A stretch of DNA of 64,000 nucleotides from NCBI GenBank assembly GCA_022266195.1, contig WHVY01000001.1, positions 3,906,001 to 3,970,000 on the forward strand. The letters run 5' to 3'. Under the pieces are notes generated by a model. It made no database searches and was not told the DNA's origin. It was given only the letters and a program-made list of their open reading frames with translations. The translations under genes were made by a program, and so were the position numbers. Positions 23,630-34,478 of this stretch are shown in pieces (position 1 is the stretch's first letter; every line of letters starts with the position of its first letter). The DNA comes from Tetranychus cinnabarinus (Eukaryota; Arthropoda; Arachnida; Trombidiformes; Tetranychidae).

Positions 23630-26600
23630 AAGTAAGCTACACAGAATAATGTTTGCGCAAAATCTTTACTTTTTTTCATCTTTTACTTCATCTTCAACAA
23701 TTCTGATTCCCATGCTCATGAAAGATAGAGAGAGAAGAGGAGAGAGAATGATTCAAGTCAATCTAAATCTGGAAGTGTTCCTTAGATGTGCGATCGCATT
23801 TCTTACGATTCCTTGTGGCATCCAAATCACCACTAAATATAGTTTTGTATACCATGAAAAGGGAAACATGGTGAGTGGAAAAAAAAGATTCAAGGAAAAA
23901 CAGTGGAAGCAAGAGATAGAGAGAGAGAGAGAAAGAAAGAAAGTGAATGGAAAAGTGAACTTTTATCAAGTCAAAGTTATCCTGAAAAGTTACCTTCCAA
24001 TAGTGTGTGTTGAGCGTATTTACAGTTGGAAACCTTTTCTTTTTATTTTTGCACTTCACCATCTAAAGGACAAAATGTTTGATCCCAGTTTATCACCATC
24101 TTCATCATCACCAAGTTGCCTCCTTTCCAACCTCATCCTGAACCGACTCTCTCACCCAGAATACACACACAAAACTCACACTCCCAGTGATAGCTGACTC
24201 TGATTCGGAACTTGACAATCACAATGAACAACAATCAACTGCCACAGTCAACAATATCAAACTAAAATTTTGACAAGTTTAACAAATCAGTAAACACTTT
24301 CAACTTGCTCCTCTAATTGTCATCAACATCAACCTTAATACAAGTGAATTTAAAATTCAAGTGTTTACAGAAAAGTGCTTTTCTTTGTTAAACCAAGTGC
24401 TTCCAATAATTCATTATTGCGATAGCAACAATGATTACAGTTATCATTGATGGATATAATGATGAAAATTGTCGTTTCTTTTGGTGTTCATTTCAGTTGA
24501 ACTTCAACTGTTCGTATTGCATTTCTATGGACGGATCTTCCCTGTTGATGGATAATGAGATGATAAAATGTTGGTAAACAAAACGTTGGCAGAAAACAAA
24601 TGATGAGTTGCACTTTTAACTTTGCTGTTGTCATCAGTTTGGTCAGTCTAATGGTCAACCTATTGAAGGTAAAAAAAATATAGATGAACCTCTTGTTTCG
24701 TTTACTTTTGTTTCTTGTTTGCTTGTTACTTTTAATCTTTCCTGTTTCAGTTTCAGTTCAACTGAACTTAAATTGGATCTTATTGGATTCATTTCTGGCT
24801 ATTGAACTGTGTTCATCTTATGAAACAAGAAATGTTTTAAAGAGACTAAAGTAAAAGGTCAGATGTGCTGTTGATGGTTAATGTTAATGGATAGTAAATC
24901 AAAGTTGGCCAGTGTCTTCAGTTAAGATAAATTGACTTGGAAATTATTGATGAATGCTTTTGATATTAACTCATCAACAGCATCAATTTTAACCCATTAT
25001 TAATTAATATCCAGTTTTGCACGATGAAACATTGATCATGATTAGACAATAATCAGAGTAAATGTATTTTTGTGTGTTTTAATGTGAAAAGGTTAACATT
25101 GAAAGCTGTGGCCTTAATAATGTGATAATCAAAACAAGGGATTGAACCAGGATAAAGGATGGAAAGTGATGAGCTTGAAAATGATGGAAAAGTTGAAAGA
25201 AGGGAAAAACTGATGATTAAAGAGGGTTGGATGTTTAATGATGTTGGATGATAAAGGATTGCTCGCAAGAAGATGAGAAGAGAAAAGAGGAATCTTTAGA
25301 TTCTGTAAGGTTGACTGGTTAGCAAAGGCCTACAAGAATAATGAACAAGTATGAATGATGTGAATGGTTGAACGTAATTGTCTGAGCAAGAGATGAGATG
25401 AATTGAAGATGAAACAAAAAAAGAGGAGAGAATGTAGAAAGGAAAGAAAGAGTAAAGATGAAGATGAAGAATCTGTTGGGAAATTGATATAACAGTTGAT
25501 GAAAGTTGCCTTCTTTTTTTGGACCTTTTTCATGAGAATTGGAAGGAAAATTTTCACAGACACAATCATCATGATAATGACGAAGATGAAGATGAGGAAA
25601 AAGTCGTAAAAAGTCGTTTTGGGTTCATCAATTGAATAACAATGGATTGACAGTTGCGACAATCTTTTACCAATTGACTTTTAATTGTGTCGCCATATTT
25701 TGCCTTTTTTGACTTGTTCGCCTAAATCATTATTGCTTTCATCTTTAGTTGGTTGAATCCGGGCCAAATTGATTTTGTTTAAGCACAGAATTATTAAATA
25801 ATATTTGGTCCCCTTCAACCAGCTGTAGATAAGCATTCAGTCAACATCTTGCTTGGTTATTGATTGGTAAATACTAAATGATATGAGCAGCAGCAAACAA
25901 CTTGATTTATCATTTTTTCACATTTTTCCCTTTTTCCTTGCTTTTACCAGTTTTTTTGTCTGTCTTCAGCTTAATGTGTAATATCAATTTTTGTAGCAAC
26001 TCTCTTAGGATATGTAATGATCACGCAATGTGAAAATGTATAATTAGCATTTGATAATAATCATTATCTTTGTATTTTAGGTGTGAAATGTAAGATCACA
26101 TTTAACCTTGTTTTTCATGTTGCCAGTCTCATGTTTGTGATTAACTTTTATTTGGTCATTTGGGTTTGATCAATCTTTTCTGGTAAACTTGCTTGTCTTT
26201 TCTGGTTTTTGTATCATTGGTTGGGTTTATCTGGATGGAGTTGCCAGTTTGGAGTAGCAAATGGTTGCGATTGAAAAATAGCGATTTACTTTGGTCGATT
26301 AGCCTTAATTTGCTTAATTCATCATTACTCTGATTAACTAGAATTATTTTGCTTACACTTTATTGCATCGATTAGCGAATCTATTGATTAAGTTAAACTT
26401 TCAATTAGATGCTTTTGTCCAGTTTCATTCAATTAACCAGAAAAAAATAATCTGGTCCAAGGTGAGTAACTCAACATTAAACCTTTTCTCTCTGTTTTTG
26501 CCAGGCTTCCTCTTTCAGGTCAAGTTTAAGTTCAATTACTAATCAAATAAATTGATTAACAATTGAATTACAAATTAATTAAATGGTTCAAATGATTAAC

Positions 26601-26774
26601 AGTCACAATTTAATAATCTAAACCTAAGTTCAACTGCAATAACATTAAACTTGACTTTAAACAATAAGACTTTAAATTAGTAATCATTTCATTTTTAGGT
26701 TCATTTTTAGGTTTCATTTTAGGTTCAATTGTGGATGGAATGGAATCATCTTTAAATTAAGTTGAAGGAATTAA

Positions 26775-26900
26775 ATTGTTGGTTCAACATTGAAGTCAAC
26801 TTTGGTTGTAAATTGGATGCTCAAGTGTGCGAAACCAGAAATCAAAGTGGTTGCCATTCCTGAAGAGCTGGAAGTTGTTGAAAATTATTTTAAGAAATGA
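26775..26900 (+). pseudogene. Short coding-like fragment ending in a stop
   Basis: The stretch from after the TAA at 26772-26774 to the TGA at 26898-26900 reads as 41 codons. Its last part is unusually protein-like for this desert: KPEIKVVAIPEELEVVENYF. It loosely resembles the KVTALTAENIEKVEKYFEENP segment of the transposase at 1986, so it could be another transposase scrap or the tail of an unknown exon. There is no start codon or clear splice acceptor. Confidence 0.25.
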
Positions 26901-28216
26901 TTGAAACTTGGCTTGATAAGCATATTATTTCCATGATTATATCAATTGTGATTAAAGTTATCTTGAGAACGTCCTTTATCATCAACTTTTCCATGAAAGT
27001 TATTCACAGAATTGCTTTTAGTTTCATTTCAATGTTTGCTTTGCTGACTTTTTCCTTCTGTCACTGATTTACACTTTTCTTTGCATAAGCTACTTAAAAA
27101 ATTATCATGCAGTTGACAACAGCTTGTGGCTCGGAATAATTTCAAGCTTAAATGAGTCCTTGATACAATATTTAAATACAATGGGTTAACACACATCACT
27201 CTTTGCTCTCCAATGGATCCATTTTCATCTTAACTGGTTAGAGCGTTTCTTTTTTCCCATCCACAGCAATCAAAATAAATGTTTACTTAAATGTACACCT
27301 TTGAAGAGTAAAGGTTTCTTTCATGATAAAATTAGACTTGATCCAGTTGTTTGCCATAGTTTTTGCAACCTAATATATTTATAAAATTGTTGGGTTGATT
27401 GAAAGGTAGAGTATTAATATACATGTTTATAAATATAATAAATATGGCAGTTAATTAATAGAGAGAGAAGGGTAAATGTTGAGAAGCGTAATTAATTGAC
27501 TTACTGAGAGAGGGAATTTAAGATGCAAATGGAATGATTAGTGAAGGTGAAGAAAGGTTATTCAAGTGTGTTCATTATCTTTAATCAAGTTTATACTCCC
27601 AGATTGGATTGGCTGATGCAATCAATAGGAAGTTGATTGAAACAGAAGAAGAACTGAAGCTAAATTCCGGTCTAAGCTTAATACATAAAGAGTGTTCACA
27701 GAGGCAAACGGATTTCCTTTCAAAGCTATTCACATTCATTCAGGTTTTATAGTGAACAGTTTAATGCCAAACTATTCATTCTGCGAAATCCTAATCATGA
27801 TGGTGACTGTGATAGGTAAACATGACAACGATTCACACTGACAATTTCATTTCATTATTTTCATATATAAATAGGTTTCATCATTCATTGAGAATTGCTC
27901 GCCATCCATGAGGTCAACTTGGATTCTGTAATCTTTTGTATCCAATTCAGTTTAATAAGCGCGTAAAGTTTAAAGGTAATCAAAATTAAAGACTGATTTT
28001 ATTCGTTTTATTATTTATTCCGGTCAGTTTGATTACATTAAAGGAAATTGAAAGTCTTAACTGGGTGATGAAAAATTGGTTTTAGGGGTTAATAGAGAAG
28101 TTAAATGAAGACCATTCCTTGGCAAAATAGACAAGTAAGTTTTCATCATTATTATTGCATTATTTTCATAAAATTTCACTAGTTTCGATTTTTAATATTT
28201 TTTTATTCCAATTTAG
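26901..28216. other. Gene-free AT-rich stretch before the SCYL1-like copies
   Basis: No supported gene. At 28105-28134 an ATG with nine more codons runs into a perfect GTAAGT. The apparent acceptor at 28216 is homologous to ordinary sequence in the second SCYL1-like copy, so I do not accept this as an exon. Confidence 0.5.
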
Positions 28217-28925
28217 AGGCTAATCTCAACGCTTCTGGAAGAAACGTTTCTACCATGCTGGATACAAGATTGGGCGATTCTTTGACACTTAAATTTTATC
28301 GTTCAAAACCAAAAACTAATAAACTGAGTAAAAAATTAAAATTTCGGATGATATCAATAGATCAGTAAATCAGTAAACTAGTAAACTATTAGAATTCCTA
28401 GAATGACTGATTTTGATATTAAAAGTTTATCCGGAGGCACCATAAATAAAGATGACGAAGATTGGGATCCTATTGACGAGCCACTATCTTCAACAGTCCA
28501 TAAAATTGAGTCAGGAAATGAAAAATCAATGGATGACTGGGATAATGAAGGCATTTGGAAGGACGAAAAGCGCTTGATAAAGAAACAGAATGGCTGCAAA
28601 CCAGAAATAATGAAGATAATTGGTTAGATGCCTAATCAAGACCGACTAATAAAGCTGATTTGTTAAGTCAAAGTCAATTTTGAGTACCAAAAATATCCAA
28701 TCTCGTGATCGTGTTGAAACAAAGGAATCGAGAAGGAATGGCCAAGAAGACAAAAGAGACCAAGACTTAAAAGGTCAAACAAAAAAGGTCCGATGAGTTA
28801 GCAGCACAGAAAATCACTTACCAAGATTACAATATGTAATCTATGTAATACTTTAGATATTGAAGGATAATTTAATTTACGAATAGTCAACGTATTGAGA
28901 AATAGATTAAATTCATTTGAATACA
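28217..28925 (+). pseudogene. SCYL1-like pseudogene, copy A (C-terminal part only)
   Basis: The segment matches the copy at 29743-31400 in order and strand. CTCAACGCTTCTGGAA occurs near 28222. An open stretch at 28403-28627 includes DEDWDPIDEPLSSTVHK and DDWDNEG. After a stop and frame changes come STKNIQSRDR near 28683 and a terminal KKGPM block near 28789. Acidic DxWD/WDN repeats and a final GPMKLxAxK-like tail are typical of the C-terminus of SCYL1 (N-terminal kinase-like protein), a catalytically inactive Scy1-family kinase in COPI/Golgi traffic. No kinase part is present. Homology to copy B runs about 90 bases past the coding end, so the 3' flank was duplicated too. Parent identification is from remembered motifs. 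Confidence 0.65.
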
Positions 28926-29111
28926 AGAAAATATTATAATTATATTTTGTGGGATTGAGTGTTACAATATTGATGCTGTTGCTATTTGTTTTCAACTCTT
29001 TTGTCTAGGAAAAGAAAGTTTACGCTCTGATCAATTGTATTCGGTCTCAAATTGCTAGCCATCGTTTTAATCGATTCAATCGTATGATAAAAATATACAT
29101 GAATCACCGAA

Positions 29112-29489
29112 TCAACAAAATCCAGTTTCTTTGCAGATATCAAGTTGGTAATCCCGTCTGACAGTCGTTCTGATGTTTGATGAAGCTTTCAATGGTCGTT
29201 TAATCAGTAATTTGTTACCTTTGACAGCTTGTTTGTCGTTGTCAATTTGTCTTTTCGAAGTAGCACCCTTATCTTTTGTACCCTCTCGTTTATTAGCTTC
29301 ATAGCCCAATGACTCGTCTTGCGAATTAGATTTCTCAGAACATTCAGGTGGAATACGTTTGATGCAAGCCTTTTTCACTGAATAGGGGATTATCATCTCT
29401 GCTTCTTCTGCTGATGAAGAGTCTGGCGTCACTCTCTTTTTGAAATTTATTTTTTCGTTGTTTCTTAAACATTTTAAAATATCTAACAA
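29112..29489 (-). CDS. Unidentified minus-strand ORF, probable exon or gene fragment
   Basis: The stretch is open for 125 codons, long for this AT content, and codon use looks coding. The product is hydrophilic and rich in Lys, Arg, Glu and Ser, and ends LDICKETGFC. There is no in-frame ATG at its upstream end; the first internal Met is in EAEMIIPYSV. A plausible acceptor (GTTGTTAG) lies just upstream at about 29483-29490, so it could be a terminal exon. No upstream exon is obvious, and the ORF sits between two pseudogene copies, so it may be part of a broken gene. I do not recognise it. Confidence 0.3.
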   Translation of the reverse strand: MLDILKCLRNNEKINFKKRVTPDSSSAEEAEMIIPYSVKKACIKRIPPECSEKSNSQDESLGYEANKREGTKDKGATSKRQIDNDKQAVKGNKLLIKRPLKASSNIRTTVRRDYQLDICKETGFC

Positions 29490-29742
29490 CCCAATTGAAA
29501 ACGAAATACTAATAATTAACCGAATCTAATTATCACATGTAGCAACATGAGAAATGTCAACAAACAATCATATGGTAACCCAAATAGGATCAGATCTTGG
29601 AGTCGATATGTATCTACTGGTGGTAAAGGTATTCAGTGAATTCACTTTTCAATTGACATTAGCGTTTAAAGCCTAGACCAAAGTTTGTTTTTCTCATTGT
29701 TAAGTTTATTTTTTTATTAGAGTTTGAATTATATTGCATAAA

Positions 29743-31400
29743 ATGTGGTCATTTCGGTCGAGAAACCCAACTAAAGGTTCTCCCATGATCTAGAAGAAAT
29801 TTATTTGTAGACATCTAGGAATCAATATGGACAATCCAGAAGAAAAAGAAAAAGGTTTGTATGAGCTGTAATTACAGAAATGTTGATACTTTGTTTTTGT
29901 GATGGTGGAAATCACTAAATAACATATCAATACTATAGTAATGGACTTAATTCACGTATTCCTTATTTAAATATTTTCTTTCCTTTAGGGCTCTAAATAG
30001 AGAAGCTGTTACAATTGTCCGATTCGAATGTAAACCAGGAATGGAACATTTATTGGATGAAGTTCCAGCTAAATCAGCTTTGAAACGAATCAAAACACTT
30101 ACGACATCCGTCTTTTTTAACTTATGTTGACTCACTCGAAAAAGATGGAATAGTTTCTATTGTTACTGAACCAGATGAACCTCTTCGTTCATATCTCGAA
30201 TCAGCAAAAAACTTTATTGGAAAATTGAAGGTCTGATCTAAGAAAGCCTTCGTCCTACAATTACCAACCAGCTTTGTAATCGTGAAAATATGCACGAATG
30301 GTCTGTTCTGTGTCAATCAACTATGGCCCAAGATAAGTTCAGCCTGTAATCGAGCCTTCAAAGCTTTAAAAGGATTTAAGAGATGATCTCAACGCTTCTG
30401 GAAAACAACGGCTCTCCAACACTAGACAACAGAAAATTAGGAAACTAGTAGAAGCCCTGAATTCACAAATTCTGATTCAGCAGTTCCTCAATTTTTTTTG
30501 CAAAAACTGTACAAGAAAAATGTGGCCTTTCTACCTAGACTCACTTTTGAAATAGAGAATTTTAATTTTTCCAATTTTAATTTGATCTTTTATAAACACT
30601 CCAACGATTGTTTATTTATCAACTTTTGACTGGTTATATTAAAATAATCACCAGCTATTCCAACAAATCGCGGGACTACTGTATTGAGAGTCAATAAGAA
30701 GTTTCATTAAAGGAAGATAACGATGGTTGGGATCCTATTGACGAGCCACTATCTTCAACAGTCCATAAAACTGAGCTAAAAAATAAAGAATCAACGGATG
30801 GCTGGGATAATGAAGACGATTGGAATGATGACGAAATGATTGATAGGGAAATTACTTCTGCAGACGTTCAAACCTGAAAATAATGAAGATTATTGGTTAG
30901 ATACCCAATTGAGACCGAATAATAAAACTGATTCAGGAAATTCAAGTTGGCGTACCAAAAATATTCAATCTCGTGATCGTGATAAAACAGAGCAGTATAA
31001 TAATCAAGATTATTGTCGAAATTAGAGAGCAATCAAGATTAGAAGCAAATCAAAAAACCAGAAAACCAAAAACTAATATTGAAACGTAAATTACCAAAAA
31101 AAACAAAATGGGTCCAATGAAGTGTAAGAGCACAGAAAATTCCTTGAAATGCACAATGAATTGCCTTTTTGGAATAATAAATGTAGTTTTCTACTCATAA
31201 TCTATAACTTGGGACAGTCAATTCGGTTTGCTCATGAAATTTTCGGAAATGCAAATTCATGTTTCTGCGACCTCAAACAGTTCAACCTAAACCATCCTTA
31301 TTATAATATGTAGCCTTTGTAATGTTCAGATATTGAAAGACAGTTTAATTTACGAATAATCAATGTATTGAGAGAACGCTGAAATTGGAATTGGAGTACA
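29743..31400 (+). pseudogene. SCYL1-like pseudogene, copy B (N-terminus to 3' flank, internally deleted)
   Basis: The ATG at 29743 opens MWSFRSRNPTKGSP, matching the MW.F.RDP.KDF start of SCYL1, then meets an in-frame TAG. An apparent intron remains between about 29856 and 29989 (donor AAAAAG|GTTTGT, acceptor TTTCCTTTAG). Next comes the start of the pseudokinase domain, with VRFECKPGMEHLLDEVP, ALKRIKTL and, after a one-base frameshift near 30101, RHPSFLTYVDSLEKDG. Most of the kinase domain is missing. A HEAT-repeat scrap (AFKALKGF, near 30355) and the acidic tail follow (WDPIDEPLSSTVHK, GWDNEDDWND, NEDYWLDTQ, IQSRDRDK). The tail ends near 31130 with a GPMK...AQKI remnant. Stops, frameshifts and the deletion make it non-functional. 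The retained intron argues for DNA duplication rather than a retrocopy. Confidence 0.75.
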
Positions 31401-31829
31401 AAAATGATCATGTTTGAACAGATTAAGTACATGCATTTAAAATTACTCTTAAATCACCTTCGTTTAGATTGAGTAGATTTTGTTTCCTTGATGGTCATAA
31501 GTGACAAATCGATTGAATATCGTTCTTTTCCCTTTAATATTAAGCCGCAGAATTGCTTAGATACTACAATCTGTCATTGTCAATAGATTACAGGCTCCAT
31601 CTTTTAATTTGATTGGAACGCGACTCAATCAGATCATTCAATTCAGAATCTGAATTTCAGATAACTGTAGAGCTGCCCTCTTTGTTTTCCTAGTGTAATT
31701 TTATCAGAGTAGTGAGCTACAGCGCCTCTATTTTTTACAACATAAACGCCTACAATTTACACTTTGACTTAAAATCTGACATTTCCTTTTTATTTGTTGT
31801 TTTTGTTTATTTGTTGTGACTATTTCGCG
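31401..31829 (+). promoter_or_regulatory. Upstream region of VPS35
   Basis: This 430-base gap between the end of pseudogene copy B and the VPS35 start must hold the VPS35 promoter and 5' UTR, since the gene has no upstream coding exon. I see no clear TATA box or initiator that I would defend. Confidence 0.35.
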
Positions 31830-34247
31830 ATGTCTACCACACCGGCCACTACACCAAGTGATGACAAGCAAGAAAAGAGACTCGATGAGTCCCTTGGTAA
31901 TGTGAAAATTCAATCATTCCACATGAAATGTTGTTTGGATAGAGGTAAATTGATGGAAGCTCTCAAGCATGCATCAAATATGATAACTGAATTGAGGACT
32001 AATCAACTGAGCCCAAAATCATATTATGAACTATACATGGCTGTTTGTGATCAGCTCAGGCACATGGAAATGTACCTGCTAGATGAATTTAACCGAGGTC
32101 GTAAACTGGCTGACCTTTATGAGCTGGTTCAATATGCTGGCAATATAATTCCCCGGTTGTATCTTCTGATCACAGTTGGTTTGGTTTACATGAAAACAAC
32201 CCCTGGAAGTCGGCGTGATATTTTGAAGGACTTGGTTGAAATGTGTCGGGGCGTTCAACACCCTTTACGTGGTCTTTTCCTCCGAAATTATCTTTTACAA
32301 TCTTGCAGAAACATTCTTCCCGATGTAACAGTCGAAGAAATTGCCGGAGATGGTGATGGAAAAGAAGAGCATTCAGGGACCATCGAAGATTCTATTGAAT
32401 TTATTTTATTGAACTTTGCTGAGATGAATAAGCTTTGGGTTAGAATGCAGCATCAGGGACACACACGAGATAAGGATCGACGTGAAAAGGAACGTCTTGA
32501 ATTGAGACTCCTTGTTGGGACTAATCTTGTAAGACTGTCTCAGCTGGAAAGCATCGACATTGAAAGATACAAAAATGTTGTTTTGCCTGGTATCTTAGAG
32601 CAAGTGGTCTCTTGTCGTGATGGAATTGCCCAAGAATATCTAATGGAATGTTTAATTCAAGTGTTTCCTGATGAATTTCATCTCACAACATTACAACCTT
32701 TTCTTCATTCCTGTGCAAAGCTAGTTCCTTCAGTTAATGTTAAAAATATTATCATTGCTTTGATTGATCGCCTTGCTCTATCTAAAGACATCGACTTACC
32801 TGATGACCTATTTGACATATTTTCTTCCCAAATATCTAACATAATCCAATCAAGACCTGATATGATATTAGAAGATATAATTTCAATGGAAGGATCATTG
32901 ATTAACTTTACTATTAAAAAGATTAATGCTGAATCAAAAAGAGAAGAAAGTATCGATTCTGTTCTGCAATCAACTCTAAATGTTATCAAAGAGAAATGCA
33001 ATAAAGCGCGGATACAGTATCGTACCAATATTGGTAAAGAATTACTCAAATTTTTAAAGCTACCTATAACTCATGGTACTCAAGATGGTCAGACTTCTGG
33101 TATTGCACCAATTAAGATGTCACTTAAGTTGAAAGTTTTCAAAAATCTGTTGAAGGATGTAACTGATTTGGAGTTACAAAAGCAAATTACTCTGTCCTTG
33201 TTGAATTCAGCATTAGACTCTGGAATCGAGGATAAAATTATTGAAGAAAACCGGTTGACTTTGGAGGAGATTGAAATCTTTTTAAGTGAGCTCTGTGAGC
33301 CGCTCGTCAAAGGTGCAGCTCCTGAAGAGCTCGATGGAATGTTAGATGAAGATTTTGTTGATGAGCAATTACTGCTTTCTCGTTTTATTCATTATTTACT
33401 TTCACCAATTTGTGTAGCAGAAGATGATCTTGACTTCAAATATCTAATAATTTCATCGTGCAAAAAGATTCTCGCTCCTGGAGGAGCGAAAAGAGTGCGT
33501 TTTACGTTTCCAGCATTGGTATTCGAATCTTTGGATCTTGCTCTGAAATACTCTAAACGAGGGTCCGAGGAAGATGCTAAATGGGATAAAAAGTGCACCA
33601 AAATTTATCAATTTGTTAATCAAACAATCTCAGCTTTGAACGAGAGTAACTGTCCGGATATATGTCTCCGTTTGTACCTACAAGCAGCGCTGAATGCCAG
33701 TAAAGTTGGTTTAAAAACCTGTGAAACACTTGCTGATGAGTTTGTTACAAAAGCTGTTTCAATATATGAGGAAGAGATCTGTGAAACAAAGGAAAGATTT
33801 TCATCTTTGATCTTAATTATCGGTGCCATCAAAGAGATTGACTTTAAATCAGCTGAACTCAAACAACCATTTGCTTCACAAATGCCACTTCTTGCGTCTA
33901 AATTAATTCAAAAACCTAACCAAGTGCGAGCAATTTTAAGTTCAAGTCTATTATTTTGTGATGACTCAACAATTTCACCAGAGGCCATTAAATGCATTAA
34001 AAAATGTGTCAAAATAGCCTCATCAATGATGGATAATGACCTGAAATTACAATTATACATTGAGATATTAGCTCACATAACATTATTGGTTAGTCAGGAA
34101 AATCAAGAGTTATTGGAACAAATGAAGGACCTAAATGAAAAGATTTTAGAACAAAAAAATGAAGTGATATTATCTGAATCACTTGAAAAACAATACAATG
34201 CAACGTTAAACTTCTTGCAAAGTCAAAATATCTCACTAGATAAATGA
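31830..34247 (+). CDS. Vps35: Vacuolar protein sorting-associated protein 35 (retromer core), intronless
   Basis: Encodes 805 residues, near the usual length for VPS35, the alpha-solenoid core of the retromer complex that retrieves cargo from endosomes to the Golgi and plasma membrane. The VPS26-binding block NIIPRLYLLITVG lies near residues 105-117. Further family landmarks in order are DLVEMCRGVQHPLRGLFLRN, NFAEMNKLWVRMQHQGH, the GTNLVRLSQLE and GILEQVV segments, EYLMECLIQVFPDEFHL and NVKNIIIALIDRLAL. ADDExFVDEQ-like acidic residues, RVRFTFPALVF and WDKKCTKIYQFVNQTISAL follow toward the C-terminus. I chose the ATG at 31830 (MSTTPATTPSDD) because homologues start with a similar short tail; an ATG-less 12-codon extension upstream is not needed. 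The whole gene is one exon, while all neighbours have introns. The middle (about residues 330-520) looks divergent. An AATAAA is at 34394-34399. Confidence 0.97.
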   Translation: MSTTPATTPSDDKQEKRLDESLGNVKIQSFHMKCCLDRGKLMEALKHASNMITELRTNQLSPKSYYELYMAVCDQLRHMEMYLLDEFNRGRKLADLYELVQYAGNIIPRLYLLITVGLVYMKTTPGSRRDILKDLVEMCRGVQHPLRGLFLRNYLLQSCRNILPDVTVEEIAGDGDGKEEHSGTIEDSIEFILLNFAEMNKLWVRMQHQGHTRDKDRREKERLELRLLVGTNLVRLSQLESIDIERYKNVVLPGILEQVVSCRDGIAQEYLMECLIQVFPDEFHLTTLQPFLHSCAKLVPSVNVKNIIIALIDRLALSKDIDLPDDLFDIFSSQISNIIQSRPDMILEDIISMEGSLINFTIKKINAESKREESIDSVLQSTLNVIKEKCNKARIQYRTNIGKELLKFLKLPITHGTQDGQTSGIAPIKMSLKLKVFKNLLKDVTDLELQKQITLSLLNSALDSGIEDKIIEENRLTLEEIEIFLSELCEPLVKGAAPEELDGMLDEDFVDEQLLLSRFIHYLLSPICVAEDDLDFKYLIISSCKKILAPGGAKRVRFTFPALVFESLDLALKYSKRGSEEDAKWDKKCTKIYQFVNQTISALNESNCPDICLRLYLQAALNASKVGLKTCETLADEFVTKAVSIYEEEICETKERFSSLILIIGAIKEIDFKSAELKQPFASQMPLLASKLIQKPNQVRAILSSSLLFCDDSTISPEAIKCIKKCVKIASSMMDNDLKLQLYIEILAHITLLVSQENQELLEQMKDLNEKILEQKNEVILSESLEKQYNATLNFLQSQNISLDK

Positions 34248-34393
34248 ACATTTAATCATTATCTGATAATCAAGCACAAATGATGGTAATTAAAGTAACT
34301 CGCCCTTTTTTGTATCACACGCAAATTGTTGTTCCAAATGTATTTCTTCGTCTTTTAAATCATGAATTTCAAAAATCAGCTTTAACATTATTC

Positions 34394-34399
34394 AATAAA
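34394..34399 (+). terminator. Polyadenylation signal of VPS35
   Basis: AATAAA about 147 bases after the stop, followed by a second AATAAA-like ATAATAAAAT. It is only about 80 bases from the stop codon of the convergent receptor gene. Confidence 0.6.
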
Positions 34400-34478
34400 A
34401 TAATAAAATTAAGAAGGGTTGTCAACAAAAGGTTTAATTTGTTCGTTTAAATTGTGCTTAAATTAATCCTTCAAATGC

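Larger units (their letters stand above)
16021..26774. other. Gene-free AT-rich stretch
   Basis: About 10.7 kb without a supported gene. The longest open frame (23649-24197, 182 codons) has composition-driven Arg/Glu and Ser runs and no domain. A minus-strand frame at 21165-21389 has a poly-Glu head encoded by (TTC)n and a less biased tail, but no recognisable motif. Simple repeats occur at 18957-18975, 21337-21359, 22763-22795 and 23600-23629. Part of this region may be intron of the gene whose candidate first exon is at 219. Confidence 0.55.

Noticed and set aside
23649..24197. Open frame of 182 codons on the plus strand, the longest in the desert
   Set aside because: Composition-driven Arg/Glu and Ser runs, no domain, an equally open frame on the other strand, and no splice or UTR context.
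28105..28282. Mini-gene MKTIPWQNRQ joined over GTAAGT to a second short exon
   Set aside because: The supposed acceptor aligns with ordinary sequence in SCYL1-like copy B, and the joined frame stops after about 32 codons.
29547..29628. ATG-led exon-like segment (MRNVNKQSYGNPNRIRS) ending in GTATTC
   Set aside because: The next acceptor would lead into the SCYL1-like start in a different frame and soon a stop; no family recognised.
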